From contig OZ025273.1 of the NCBI GenBank assembly GCA_964019165.1, positions 14,676,714 through 14,740,713 of the forward strand: a stretch of DNA of 64,000 nt, read 5' to 3'. How positions within the stretch are numbered: position 1 is the first letter of the stretch; each line of letters opens with the position of its first letter. Both the position numbers and the translations under genes were made by a program. Below the pieces are notes generated by a model that was given only the letters and a program-made list of their open reading frames with translations, was not told the origin of the DNA and searched no databases. Source of the stretch: Mastigias papua. Its lineage: Eukaryota > Cnidaria > Scyphozoa > Rhizostomeae > Mastigiidae. This document shows positions 12,581 through 27,010 of the stretch, piece by piece.

Positions 12581-14430
12581 TGATATTATAAATGCTAGAT
12601 TCACTGTAGAAATATGCTTAGATTATGTTTTGGAGCTATGATACACGTACTTAAAGTGATTGTAGGCCTTGCATAGTATTGTCAGTTTTGCCACATCTAA
12701 AGCACTTTAAAGATTTATATAGTGTAAAAACACAGACTAAGGCTAATTTGAGTAGGAAACATTGGCTAAACTACTGGCATCGGTGTAAGCATAGATGTAA
12801 AAGACGTTTCATGCATGACATTGACGCACTTGCACTCAAATTGAATCATACAACAGTATATCCACACATTGTGATTGCTTGTTATGGGCCTAAATACGTA
12901 TGAATGCAAAGTCTCACATTACAGCAATGACCACTGATCTGATGGTCATATCATATTATAAATGCTAGATTCACTGTAGAAATATGCTTAGATTATGTTT
13001 TGGAGCTATGACACACGTACTTATAGTGATTGTAGGCCTTGCATAGTATTGTCAGTTATGCCACATCTAAAGCACTCTAAAGCTGTATATAGTGTAAAAA
13101 CACAGACTAAGGTTAATTTGAGTAGGAAACATTGGCTAAACTACTGGCATCGGTGCAAGCATAGATGTAAAAGACGTTTACTGCATGACATTGACGCACT
13201 TGCACTCAAATTCAATCATACAACAGTATATGCACACATTGTGATTGCTTGTTATGGGCCTAAATACGTATGTGTGCAAAGTCTGACAATACAGCAATGA
13301 CCACTGATCTGATGGTCATATGATATTATAAATGCTAGATTCACTGTAGAAATATGCTTAGATTATGTTTTGGAGCTATAATACACGTACTTATAGTGAT
13401 TGTAGGCCTTGCATAGTATTGTCAGTTTTGCCACATGTAAAGCACTTGACAGCTGTATATTGTGTAAAAACACGGACTAAGGCTAATATGAGTAGGAAAC
13501 ATTGGCTAAACTACTGGCATCGGTGCAAGCATAGATGTAAAAGACGTTTAATGCATGACATTGACGAACTTGCACTCAAATTCAATCATACAACAGTATA
13601 TGCACACATTGTGATTGCTTGTTATGGGCCTAAATACGTATGTGTGCAAAGTCTGACAATACAGCAATGACCACTGATCTGATGGTCATATGATATTATA
13701 AATGCTAGATTCACTGTAGAAATATGCTTAGATTATGTTTTGGAGCTATGACACACGTACTTATAGTGATTGTAGGCCTTGCATAGTATTGTCAGTTATG
13801 CCACATCTAAAGCACTCTAAAGCTGTATATAGTGTAAAAACAGAGACTAAGGTTAATTTGAGTAGGAAACATTGGCTAAACTACTGGCATCGGTGCAAGC
13901 ATAGATGTAAAAGACGTTTACTGCATGACATTGACGCACTTCCACTCAAATTCAATCATACAACAGCATATGAACACATTGTGATTGCTTGTTGTAGGCC
14001 TAAATACGTATGTGTGCAAAGTCTGACAATACAGCAATGACCACTGATCTGATGGTCATATGATATTATAAATTCTAGATTCACTGTAGAAATATGCTTA
14101 GATTATGTTTTGGAGCTATAATACACGTACTTATAGTGATTGTAGGCCTTGCATAGTATTGTCAGTTTTGCCACATGTAAAGCACTTGACAGCTGTATAT
14201 TGTGTAAAAACACGGACTAAGGCTAATATGAGTAGGAAACATTGGCTAAACTACTGGCATCGGTGCAAGCATAGATGTAAAAGACGTTTAATGCATGACA
14301 TTGACGTACTTCCACTCAAATTCAATCATACAACAGTATATGCACACATTGTGATTGCTTGTTATGGGCCTAAATACTTATGTGTCCAAAGTCTGACAAT
14401 ACAGCAATGACCACTGATCTGATGGTCATA
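12581..14430. repeat. m35-m39: 5-monomer higher-order unit, copy 1
   Basis: The unit starts with a distinctive monomer (AAAGATTTATAT, CGGTGTAAGC, TTGAATC, GTATGAATGCAAAG, TCTCACATT). Type A (12951), a TATAATAC monomer (13321), a type A variant with AAACAGAGAC (13691) and an AATTCTAGA/TATAATAC monomer (14061) follow. The same five return in order at +1,850. The only difference noticed in the first pair is TATCCACAC against TATGCACAC. Confidence 0.93.
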
Positions 14431-16280
14431 TGATATTATAAATGCTAGATTCACTGTAGAAATATGCTTAGATTATGTTTTGGAGCTATGATACACGTAC
14501 TTAAAGTGATTGTAGGCCTTGCATAGTATTGTCAGTTTTGCCACATCTAAAGCACTTTAAAGATTTATATAGTGTAAAAACACAGACTAAGGCTAATTTG
14601 AGTAGGAAACATTGGCTAAACTACTGGCATCGGTGTAAGCATAGATGTAAAAGACGTTTCATGCATGACATTGACGCACTTGCACTCAAATTGAATCATA
14701 CAACAGTATATGCACACATTGTGATTGCTTGTTATGGGCCTAAATACGTATGAATGCAAAGTCTCACATTACAGCAATGACCACTGATCTGATGGTCATA
14801 TCATATTATAAATGCTAGATTCACTGTAGAAATATGCTTAGATTATGTTTTGGAGCTATGACACACGTACTTATAGTGATTGTAGGCCTTGCATAGTATT
14901 GTCAGTTATGCCACATCTAAAGCACTCTAAAGCTGTATATAGTGTAAAAACACAGACTAAGGTTAATTTGAGTAGGAAACATTGGCTAAACTACTGGCAT
15001 CGGTGCAAGCATAGATGTAAAAGACGTTTACTGCATGACATTGACGCACTTGCACTCAAATTCAATCATACAACAGTATATGCACACATTGTGATTGCTT
15101 GTTATGGGCCTAAATACGTATGTGTGCAAAGTCTGACAATACAGCAATGACCACTGATCTGATGGTCATATGATATTATAAATGCTAGATTCACTGTAGA
15201 AATATGCTTAGATTATGTTTTGGAGCTATAATACACGTACTTATAGTGATTGTAGGCCTTGCATAGTATTGTCAGTTTTGCCACATGTAAAGCACTTGAC
15301 AGCTGTATATTGTGTAAAAACACGGACTAAGGCTAATATGAGTAGGAAACATTGGCTAAACTACTGGCATCGGTGCAAGCATAGATGTAAAAGACGTTTA
15401 ATGCATGACATTGACGAACTTGCACTCAAATTCAATCATACAACAGTATATGCACACATTGTGATTGCTTGTTATGGGCCTAAATACGTATGTGTGCAAA
15501 GTCTGACAATACAGCAATGACCACTGATCTGATGGTCATATGATATTATAAATGCTAGATTCACTGTAGAAATATGCTTAGATTATGTTTTGGAGCTATG
15601 ACACACGTACTTATAGTGATTGTAGGCCTTGCATAGTATTGTCAGTTATGCCACATCTAAAGCACTCTAAAGCTGTATATAGTGTAAAAACAGAGACTAA
15701 GGTTAATTTGAGTAGGAAACATTGGCTAAACTACTGGCATCGGTGCAAGCATAGATGTAAAAGACGTTTACTGCATGACATTGACGCACTTCCACTCAAA
15801 TTCAATCATACAACAGCATATGAACACATTGTGATTGCTTGTTGTAGGCCTAAATACGTATGTGTGCAAAGTCTGACAATACAGCAATGACCACTGATCT
15901 GATGGTCATATGATATTATAAATTCTAGATTCACTGTAGAAATATGCTTAGATTATGTTTTGGAGCTATAATACACGTACTTATAGTGATTGTAGGCCTT
16001 GCATAGTATTGTCAGTTTTGCCACATGTAAAGCACTTGACAGCTGTATATTGTGTAAAAACACGGACTAAGGCTAATATGAGTAGGAAACATTGGCTAAA
16101 CTACTGGCATCGGTGCAAGCATAGATGTAAAAGACGTTTAATGCATGACATTGACGAACTTGCACTCAAAGTCAATCATACAACAGTATATGCACATATT
16201 GTGATTGCTTGTTGTAGGCCTAAATACGTATGTGTGCAAAGTCTGACAATACAGCAATGACCACTGATCTGATGGTCATA
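14431..16280. repeat. m40-m44: 5-monomer higher-order unit, copy 2
   Basis: Second copy of 12581-14430. The match holds through m43 and the first half of m44. From about 16145 the tail of m44 changes from the m39 type (GTACTTCCAC, GTTATGGGCC, TACTTATGTGTCC) to the m9 type (GAACTTGCAC, GTCAATC, GTTGTAGGCC). The exchange point therefore lies inside a monomer and not at a junction. Confidence 0.92.
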
Positions 16281-17760
16281 TCATATTATAAATGCTAGAT
16301 TCACTGTAGAAATATGCTTAGATTATGTTTTGGAGCTATGACACACGTACTTATAGTGATTGTAGGCCTTGCATAGTATTGTCAGTTATGCCACATCTAA
16401 AGCACTCTAAAGCTGTATATAGTGTAAAAACACAGACTAAGGTTAATTTGAGTAGGAAACATTGGCTAAACTACTGGCATCGGTGCAAGCATAGATGTAA
16501 AAGACGTTTACTGCATGACATTGACGCACTTGCACTCAAATTCAATCATACAACAGTATATGCACACATTGTGATTGCTTGTTATGGGCCTAAATACGTA
16601 TGTGTGCAAAGTCTGACAATACAGCAATGACCACTGATCTGATGGTCATATGATATTATAAATGCTAGATTCACTGTAGAAATATGCTTAGATTATGTTT
16701 TGGAGCTATGATACACGTACTTAAAGTGATTGTAGGCCTTGCATAGTATTGTCAGTTTTGCCACATCTAAAGCACTTGACAGCTGTATATAGTGTAACAA
16801 CACAGACTAAGGCTAATTTGAGTAGGAAAGATTGACTAAACTACTGGCATCGGTGCAAGCATAGATGTAAAAGACGTTTAATGCATGACATTGACGTACT
16901 TCAACTCAAATTCAATCATACAACAGTACATGCACACATTGTGATTGCTTTCGACTGGCCTAAATACGTATGTGTGCAAAGTCTGACAATACAGCAATGA
17001 CCACTGATCTGATGGTCATATGATATTATAAATGCTAGATTCACTGTAGAAATATGCTTAGATTATGTTTTGGAGCTATGACACACGTACCTATAGTGAT
17101 TGTAGGCATTGCATAGTATTGTCAGTTTTGCCACATGTAAAGCACTTGACAGTTGTATATTGTGTAAAAACACAGACTTAGGCTAATATGAGTAGGAAAC
17201 ATTGGCTAAACTACTGGCATCGGTGCAAGCATAGATGTAAAAGACGTTTCATGCATGACATTGACGCACTTGCACTCAAATTCAATCATACAACAGTATA
17301 TGCACACATTGTGATTGCTTTTGACTGGCCTAAATACGTATGTGTGCAAAGTCTGACAATACAGCAATGACCACTGATCTGATGGTCATATCATATTATA
17401 AATGCTAGATTCACTGTAGAAATATGCTTAGATTATGTTTTGGAGCTATGACACACGTGCTTATAGTGCTTGTAGGCCTTGCATAGTATTGTCAGTTTTG
17501 CTACATGTAAAGCACTTTAAAGCTGTATATAGTGTAAACACACAGACTAAGGCTAATATGAGTAGGAAACATTGGCTAAACTACTGGCATCGGTGCAACC
17601 ATAGATGTAAAAGTCATTTACTGCATGACATTGACGCACTTGCACTCAAATTCAATCATACAACAGTATATGCACACATTGTGATTGCTTGTTATGGGCC
17701 TAAATACGTATGTGTGCAAAGTCTGACAATACAGCAATGACCACTGATCTGATGGTCATA
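16281..17760. repeat. m45-m48: bridge monomers
   Basis: m45 is type A. m46 is close to m2 but with GTGTAACAAC and TTCGACTGG. m47 has ACGTACCTATAG with GCATT and a TTTGACTGG tail. m48 carries the rare m34 set (ACGTGCTTATAGTGCT, GCAACCATAG, AAAGTCATTTACTG) joined to AATATG and a GTTATGGGCC tail. No local tandem unit is visible across these four. Confidence 0.85.
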
Positions 17761-19240
17761 TGATATTATAAATGCTAGATTCACTGTAGAAATATGCTTA
17801 GATTATGTTTTGGAGCTATGATACACGTACTTAAAGTGATTGTAGGCCTTGCATAGTATTGTCAGTTTTGCCACATCTAAAGCACTTTAAAGCTTTATAT
17901 AGTGTAAAAACACAGACTAAGGCTAATTTGAGTAGGAAACATTGGCTAAACTACTGGCATCGGTGCAAGCATAGATGTAAAAGACGTTTACTGCATGACA
18001 TTGACGCACTTCAACTCAAATTCAATCATACAACAGCATATGAACACATTGTGATTGCTTGTTGTAGGCCTAAATACGTATGTGTGCAAAGTCTGACAAT
18101 ACAGCAATGACCACTGATCTGATGGTCATATGATATTATAAATGCTAGATTCACTGTAGAAATATGCTTAGATTATGTTTTGGAGCTATAATACACGTAC
18201 TTATAGTGATTGTAGGCCTTGCATAGTATTGTCAGTTTTGCTACATGTAAAGCACTTGACAGCTGTATATTGTGTAAAAACACGGACTAAGGCTAATATG
18301 AGTAGGAAACATTGGCTAAACTACTGGCATTGGTGCAAGCATAGATGTAAAAGACGTTTAATGCATGACATTGACGTACTTCAACTCAAATTCAATCATA
18401 CAACAGTATATGCACACATTGTGATTGCTTTTGACTGGCCTAAATACGTATGTGTGCAAAGTCTGACGATACAGCAATGACCACTGATCTGATGGTCATA
18501 TGATATTATAAATGCTAGATTCACTGTAGAAATATGCTTAGATTATGTTTTGGAGCTATGACACACGTACCTATAGTGATTGTAGGCATTGCATAGTATT
18601 GTCAGTTTTGCCACATGTAAAGCACTTGACAGTTGTATATTGTGTAAACACACAGACTAAGGCTAATATGAGTAGGAAACATTGGCTAAACTACTGGCAT
18701 CGGTGCAAGCATAGATGTAAAAGACGTTTCATGCATGACATTGACGCACTTGCACTCAAATTCAATCATACAACAGTATATGCACACATTGTGATTGCTT
18801 ATTGTAGGCCTAAATACGTATGTGTGCAAAGTCTGACAATACAGCAATGACCACTGATCTGATGGTCATATGATATTATAAATGCTAGATTCACTGTAGA
18901 AATATGCTTAGATTATGTTTTGGAGCTATGATACACGTACTTAAAGTGATTGTAGGCCTTGCATAGTATTGTCAGTTTTGCCACATCTAAAGCACTTTAA
19001 AGCTTTATATAGTGTAAAAACACAGACTAAGGCTAATTTGAGTAGGAAACATTGGCTAAACTACTGGCATCGGTGCAAGCATAGATGTAAAAGACGTTTA
19101 CTGCATGACATTGACGCACTTGCACTCAAATTCAATCATACAACAGTATATGCACACATTGTGATTGCTTGTTATGGGCCTAAATACGTATGTGTGCAAA
19201 GTCTGACAATACAGCAATGACCACTGATCTGATGGTCATA
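17761..19240. repeat. m49-m52: recombinant monomers, 3-monomer head spacing
   Basis: m49 and m52 (18871) share the head GATAC/TAAAG with AAAGCTTTATAT, which contains a HindIII site. m50 and m53 share the TATAATAC head with TTGCTACATG and CATTGGTGCAAG. The heads are therefore spaced by 1,110 bp. The tails do not match: m49 ends GCATATGAA/GTTGTAGG while m52 ends GTATATGCA/GTTATGGG. This is good evidence for conversion of half-monomers. Confidence 0.83.
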
Positions 19241-20720
19241 TGATATTATAAATGCTAGATTCACTGTAGAAATATGCTTAGATTATGTTTTGGAGCTATA
19301 ATACACGTACTTATAGTGATTGTAGGCCTTGCATAGTATTGTCAGTTTTGCTACATGTAAAGCACTTGACAGCTGTATATTGTGTAAAAACACGGACTAA
19401 GGCTAATATGAGTAGGAAACATTGGCTAAACTACTGGCATTGGTGCAAGCATAGATGTAAAAGACGTTTCATGCATGACATTGACGTACTTCCACTCAAA
19501 TTCAATCATACAACAGTATATGCACATATTGTGATTGCTTGTTGTAGGCCTAAATACGTATGTGTGCAAAGTCTGACAATACAGCAATGACCACTGATCT
19601 GATGGTCATATGATATTATAAATGCTAGATTCACTGTAGAAATATGCTTAGATTATGTTTTGGAGCTATGACACACGTACTTATAGTGATTGTAGGCCTT
19701 GCATAGTATTGTCAGTTTTGCCACATCTAAAGCACTTTAAAGCTGTATATTGTGTAAAAACACAGACTAAGGCTAATATGAGTAGGAAACATTGGCTAAA
19801 CTACTAGCATCGGTGCAAGCATAGATGTAAAAGACGTTTCATGCATGACATTGACGTACTTCCACTCAAATTCAATCATACAACAGTATATGCACACATT
19901 GTGATTGCTTGTTATGGGCCTAAATACGTATGTGTGCAAAGTCTGACAATACAGCAATGACCACTGATCTGATGGTCATATGATATTATAAATGCTAGAT
20001 TCACTGTAGAAATATGCTTAGATTATGTTTTGGAGCTATAATACACGTACTTATAGTGATTGTAGGCCTTGCATAGTATTGTCAGTTTTGCTACATGTAA
20101 AGCACTTGACAGCTGTATATTGTGTAAAAACACGGACTAAGGCTAATATGAGTAGGAAACATTGGCTAAACTACTGGCATTGGTGCAAGCATAGATGTAA
20201 AAGACGTTTCATGCATGACATTGACGTACTTCCACTCAAATTCAATCATACAACAGTATATGCACATATTGTGATTGCTTGTTGTAGGCCTAAATACGTA
20301 TGTGTGCAAAGTCTGACAATACAGCAATGACCACTGATCTGATGGTCATATGATATTATAAATGCTAGATTCACTGTAGAAATATGCTTAGATTATGTTT
20401 TGGAGCTATGACACACGTACTTATAGTGATTGTAGGCCTTGCATAGTATTGTCAGTTTTGCCACATCTAAAGCACTTTAAAGCTGTATATTGTGTAAAAA
20501 CACAGACTAAGGCTAATATGAGTAGGAAACATTGGCTAAACTACTAGCATCGGTGCAAGCATAGATGTAAAAGACGTTTCATGCATGACATTGACGTACT
20601 TCCACTCAAATTCAATCATACAACAGTATATGCACATATTGTGATTGCTTGTTGTAGGCCTAAATACGTATGTGTGCAAAGTCTGACAATACAGCAATGA
20701 CCACTGATCTGATGGTCATA
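19241..20720. repeat. m53-m56: dimeric higher-order repeat, two copies (740 bp)
   Basis: m53 (19241) and m55 (19981) look identical: TATAATAC head, TTGCTACATG, CATTGGTGC, GTTGTAGG tail. m54 (19611) and m56 (20351) share the rare ACTACTAGCATCGG change, but their tails differ (GTTATGGG in m54, ATATTGTG/GTTGTAGG in m56). m56 has taken the tail of its neighbour type. Confidence 0.92.
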
Positions 20721-23680
20721 TGATATTATAAATGCTAGATTCACTGTAGAAATATGCTTAGATTATGTTTTGGAGCTATGATACACGTACTTAAAGTGAT
20801 TGTAGGCCTTGCATAGTATTGTCAGTTTTGCCACATCTAAAGCACTTTAAAGCTGTATATAGTGTAAAAACACAGACTAAGGCTAATTTGAGTAGGAAAC
20901 ATTGGCTAAACTACTGGCATCGGTGCAAGCATAGATGTCAAAGACGTTTACTGCATTACATTGACGCACTTGCACTCAAATTCAATCATACAACAGCATA
21001 TGAACACATTGTGATTGCTTGTTGTAGGCCTAAATACGTATGTGTGCAAAGTCTGACAATACAGCAATGACCACTGATCTGATGGTCATATGATATTATA
21101 ACTGCTAGATTCACTGTAGAAATATGCTTAGATTATGTTTTGGAGCTATAATACACGTACTTATAGTGATTGTAGGCCTTGCATAGTATTGTCAGTTTTG
21201 CTACATGTAAAGCACTTGACAGCTGTATATTGTGTAAAAACACGGACTAAGGCTAATATGAGTAGGAAACATTGGCTAAACTACTGGCATCGGTGCAAGC
21301 ATAGATGTAAAAGACGTTTCATGCATGACATTGACGTACTTCCACTCAAATTCAATCATACAACAGCATATGAACACATTGTGATTGCTTGTTGTAGGCC
21401 TAAATACGTATGTGTGCAAAGTCTGACAATACAGCAATGACCACTGATCTGATGGTCATATGATATTATAAATGCTAGATTCACTGTAGAAATATGCTTA
21501 GATTATGTTTTGGAGCTATAATACACGTACTTATAGTGATTGTAGGCCTTGCATAGTATTGTCAGTTTTGCTACATGTAAAGCACTAGACAGCTGTATAT
21601 TGTGTAAAAACACAGACTAAGGCTAATTTGAGTAGGAAACATTGGCTAAACTACTGGCATCGGTGAAGGCATAGATGTAAAAGACGTGTCATGCATGACA
21701 TTGACGCACTTCCACTCAAATTCAATCATACAACAGTATATGCACACATTGTGATTGCTTGTTATGGGCCTAAATACGTATGTGTGCAAAGTCTCACATT
21801 ACAGCAATGACCACTGATCTGATGGTCATATCATATTATAAATGCTAGATTCACTGTAGAAATATGCTTAGATTATGTTTTGGAGCTATGACACACGTAC
21901 TTATAGTGAATGTAGGCCTTGCATAGTATTGTCAGTTTTGCCACATCTAAAGCACTTTAAAGCTTTATATAGTGTAAAAACACAGACTAAGGCTAATTTG
22001 AGTAGGAAACATTGGCTAAACTACTGGCATCGGTGCAAGCATAGATGTAAAAGACGTTTACTGCATGACATTGACGCACTTGCACTCAAATTCAATCATA
22101 CAACAGTATATGCACACATTGTGATTGCTTGTTATGGGCCTAAATACGTATGTGTGCAAAGTCTGACAATACAGCAATGACCACTGATCTGTTGGTCATA
22201 TGATATTATAAATGCTAGATTCACTGTAGAAATATGCTTAGATTATGTTTTGGAGCTATAATACACGTACTTATAGTGATTGTAGGCCTTGCATAGTATT
22301 GTCAGTTTTGCTACATGTAAAGCACTTGACAGCTGTATATTGTGTAAAAACATGGACTAAGGCTAATATGAGTAGGAAACATTGGCTAAACTACTGGCAT
22401 CGGTGCAAGCATAGATGTAAAAGACGTTTCATGCATGACATTGACGTACTTGCACTCAAATTCAATCATACAACAGTATATGCACACATTGTGATTGCTT
22501 GTTATGGGCCTAAATACGTATGTGTGCAAAGTCTGACAATACAGCAATGACCACTGATCTGATGGTCATATGATATTATAAATGCTGGATTCACTGTAGA
22601 AATATGCTTAGATTATGTTTTGCAGCTATGACACACGTACTTAAAGTGATTGTAGGCCTTGCATAGTATTGTCAGTTTTGCCACACGTAAAGCACGCTCA
22701 AGCTGTATATAGTGTAAAAACACAGACTTAGGCTAATTTGAGTAGGAAACATTGGCTAAACTACTGGCACCGGTGCAAGCATAGATGTAAAAGACGTTTA
22801 ATGCATGACATTGACGTACTTCCACTCAAATTCAATCATACAACAGCATATGAACACATTGTGATTGCTTGTTGTAGGCCTAAATACGTATGTGTGCAAA
22901 GTCTGACAATACAGCAATGACCACTGATCTGATGGTCATATGATATTATAAATTCTAGATTCACTGTAGAAATATGCTTAGATTATGTTTTGGAGCTATG
23001 ACACACGTACTTATAGTGAATGTAGGCCTTGCATAGTATTGTCAGTTTTGCCACATCTAAAGCACTTTAAAGCTGTATATAGTGTAAAAACACAGACTAA
23101 GGCTAATTTGAGTAGGAAACATTGGCTAAACTACTGGCATCGGTGAAGGCATAGATGTAAAAGACGTTTCATGCATGACATTGACGTACTTCCACTCAAA
23201 TTCAATCATACAACAGTATATGCACACATTGTGATTGCTTGTTATGGGCCTAAATACGTATGTGTGCAAAGTCTCACATTACAGCAATGACCACTGATCT
23301 GATGGTCATATCATATTATAAATGCTAGATTCACTGTAGAAATATGCTTAGATTATGTTTTGGAGCTATGACACACGTACTTATAGTGAATGTAGGCCTT
23401 GCATAGTATTGTCAGTTTTGCCACATCTAAAGCACTTTAAAGCTGTATATAGTGTAAAAACACAGACTAAGGCTAATTTGAGTAGGAAACATTGGCTAAA
23501 CTACTGGCATCGGTGAAGGCATAGATGTAAAAGACGTTTCATGCATGACATTGACGCACTTGCACTCAAATTCAATCATACAACAGTATATGCACACATT
23601 GTGATTGCTTGTTATGGGCCTAAATACGTATGTGTGCAAAGTCTCACATTACAGCAATGACCACTGATCTGATGGTCATA
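20721..23680. repeat. m57-m64: mosaic block with the GGTGAAGGC subtype
   Basis: Mixed monomers with no clean unit. m59 (21461), m63 (22941) and m64 (23311) carry GGTGAAGGC in place of GGTGCAAGC, together with TCTCACATT. This subtype returns in m70-m72 and m91. m62 (22571) has a rare set (GCTGGATTC, TTTTGCAGC, CCACACGTAAAGCACGCTC) that is shared with m89, exactly 27 monomers (9,990 bp) away. m63 and m64 are tandem near-duplicates that differ at the start and at GTACTTCCAC/GCACTTGCAC. Confidence 0.86.
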
Positions 23681-26600
23681 TGATATTATAAATGCTAGAT
23701 TCACTGTAGAAATATGCTTAGATTATGTTTTTGAGCTATGACACACGTACTTATAGTGAATGTAGGCCTTGCATAGTATTGTCAGTCTTGCCACATCTAA
23801 AGCACTTTAAAGCTGTATATAGTGTAAACACACAGACTAAGGCTAATTTGAGTAGGAAACATTGGCTAAACTACTGGCATCGGTGCAAGCATAGATGTAA
23901 AAGACGTTTCATGCATGACATTGACGTACTTCCACTCAAATTCAATCATACAACAGTATATGCACATATTGTGATTGCTTGTTGTAGGCCTAAATACGTA
24001 TGTGTGCAAAGTCTGACAATACAGCAATGACCACTGATCTGATGGTCATATGATATTATAAATGCTAGATTCACTGTAGAAATATGCTTAGATTATGTTT
24101 TGGAGTTATGATACACGTACTTAAAGTGATTGTAGGCCTTGCATAGTATTGTCAGTTTTGCCACATCTAAAGCACTTTAAAGCTGTATATAGTGTACAAA
24201 GACAGACTAAGGCTAATTTGAGTAGGAAACATTGGCTAAACTACTGGCATCGGTGCAAGCATAGATGTCAAAGACGTTTACTGCATTACATTGACGCACT
24301 TGCACTCAAATTCAATCATACAACAGCATATGCACACATTGTGATTGCTTGTTATGGGCCTAAATACGTATGTGTGCAAAGTCTGACAATACAGCAATGA
24401 CCACTGATCTGATGGTCATATCATATTATAAATGCTAGATTCACTGTAGAAATATGCTTAGATTATGTTTTGGAGCTATGACACACGTACTTATAGTGAT
24501 TGTAGGCCTTGCATAGTATTGTCAGTTTTGCCACATCTAAAGCACTTTAAAGCTGTATATTGTGTAAAAACACAGACTAAGGCTAATATGAGTAGGAAAC
24601 ATTGGCTAAACTACTGGCATCGGTGCAAGCATAGATGTAAAAGACGTTTACTGCATGACATTGACGCACTTGCACTCAAATTCAATCATACAACAGTATA
24701 TGCACACATTGTGATTGCTTGTTATGGGCCTAAATACGTATGTGTGCAAAGTCTCACATTACAGCAATGACCACTGATCTGATGGTCATATGATATTATA
24801 AATGCTAGAATCGCTGTAGAAATATGCTTAGATTATGTTTTTGAGCTATGACACACGTACTTATAGTGAATGTAGGCCTTGCATAGTATTGTCAGTCTTG
24901 CCACATCTAAAGCACTTTAAAGCTGTATATAGTGTAAAAACACAGACTAAGGCTAATTTGAGTAGGAAACATTGGCTAAACTACTGGCATCGGTACAAGC
25001 ATAGATGTAAAAGACGTTTAATGCATGACATTGACGTACTTCAACTCAAATTCAATCATACAACAGCATATGAACACATTGTGATTGCTTGTTGTAGGCC
25101 TAAATACGTATGTGTGCAAAGTCTGACAATACAGCAATGACCACTGATCTGTTGGTCATATGATATTATAAATGCTAGATTCACTGTAGAAATATGCTTA
25201 GATTATGTTTTGGAGCTATAATACACGTACTTATAGTGATTGTAGGCCTTGCATAGTATTGTCAGTTTTGCTACATGTAAAGCACTAGACAGCTGTATAT
25301 TGTGTAAAAACACGGACTAAGGCTAATATGAGTAGGAAACATTGGCTGAACTACTGGCATCGGTGCAAGCATAGATGTAAAAGACGTTTCATGCATGACA
25401 TTGACGCACTTGCACTCAAATTCAATCATACAACAGTATATGCACACATTGTGATTGCTTGTTATGGGCCTAAATACGTATGTGTGCAAAGTCTCACATT
25501 ACAGCAATGACCACTGATCTGATGGTCATATCATATTATAAATGCTAGATTCACTGTAGAAATATGCTTAGATTATGTTTTGGAGCTATGACACACGTAC
25601 TTATAGTGATTGTAGGCCTTGCATAGTATTTTCAGTTTTGCCACATGTAAAGCACTTGACAGCTGTATATTGTGTAAAAACACAGACTAAGGCTAATATG
25701 AGTAGGAAACATTGGCTAAACTACTGGCATCGGTGAAGGCATAGATGTAAAAGACGTTTCATGCATGACATTGACGCACTTCCACTCAAATTCAATCATA
25801 CAACAGTATATGCACACATTGTGATTGCTTGTTATGGGCCTAAATACGTATGTGTGCAAAGTCTCACATTACAGCAATGACCACTGATCTGATGGTCATA
25901 TCATATTATAAATGCTAGATTCACTGTAGAAATATGCTTAGATTATGTTTTGGAGCTATGACACACGTACTTATAGTGATTGTAGGCCTTGCATAGTATT
26001 TTCAGTTTTGCCACATGTAAAGCACTTGACAGCTGTATATTGTGTAAAAACACAGACTAAGGCTAATATGAGTAGGAAACATTGGCTAAACTACTGGCAT
26101 CGGTGAAGGCATAGATGTAAAAGACGTTTCATGCATGACATTGACGCACTTCCACTCAAATTCAATCATACAACAGTATATGCACACATTGTGATTGCTT
26201 GTTATGGGCCTAAATACGTATGTGTGCAAAGTCTCACATTACAGCAATGACCACTCATCTGATGGTCATATCATATTATAAATGCTAGATTCACTGTAGA
26301 AATATGCTTAGATTATGTTTTGGAGCTATGACACACGTACTTATAGTGAATGTAGGCCTTGCATAGTATTGTCAGTTTTGCCACATCTAAAGCACTTTAA
26401 AGCTGTATATAGTGTAAAAACACAGACTAAGGCTAATTTGAGTAGGAAACATTGGCTAAACTACTGGCATCGGTGAAGGCATAGATGTAAAAGACGTTTC
26501 ATGCATGACATTGACGCACTTCCACTCAAATTCAATCATACAACAGTATATGCACACATTGTGATTGCTTGTTATGGGCCTAAATACGTATGTGTGCAAA

Positions 26601-27010
26601 GTCTCACATTACAGCAATGACCACTGATCTGATGGTCATATGATATTATAAATGCTAGATTCACTGTAGAAATATGCTTAGATTATGTTTTGGAGCTATG
26701 ACACACGTACTTATAGTGAATGTAGGCCTTGCATAGTATTGTCAGTTTTGCCACATCTAAAGCACTTTAAAGCTTTATATAGTGTAAAAACACAGACTAA
26801 GGCTAATTTGAGTAGGAAACATTGGCTAAACTACTGGCATCGGTGCAAGCATAGATGTAAAAGACGTTTACTGCATGACATTGACGCACTTGCACTCAAA
26901 TTCAATCATACAACAGTATATGCACACATTGTGATTGCTTGTTATGGGCCTAAATACGTATGTGTGCAAAGTCTCACATTACAGCAATGACCACTGATCT
27001 GATGGTCATA
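23681..27010. repeat. m65-m73: 9-monomer higher-order unit, first copy (3,330 bp)
   Basis: m65-m68 return in order as m74-m77 at +3,330. Markers are TTTTTGAGC with GTGTAAACACAC (m65/m74), GTGTACAAAGACAG with ATGTCAAAGACG and CTGCATTACA (m66/m75), a TCTCACATT tail (m67/m76) and TCGCTGTAG with TTTTTGAGC (m68/m77). m69 and m78 share the TAGACAG head. The interior m70-m73 is mostly the GGTGAAGGC subtype. Confidence 0.91.
25531..26270. repeat. m70-m71: single-monomer tandem duplication
   Basis: Two successive monomers share the otherwise unseen GTATTTTCAG (for GTATTGTCAG), plus GGTGAAGGC and TCTCACATT. The only difference I noticed is CCACTGATC against CCACTCATC near the end of the second copy. 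This looks like a recent one-unit duplication inside the 9-monomer block. Confidence 0.93.

Noticed and set aside
25271..25489. Minus-strand open frames (25271-25489 and 34231-34434)
   Set aside because: They are shadows of the same satellite monomer on the other strand, open only where single substitutions happen to remove a stop.
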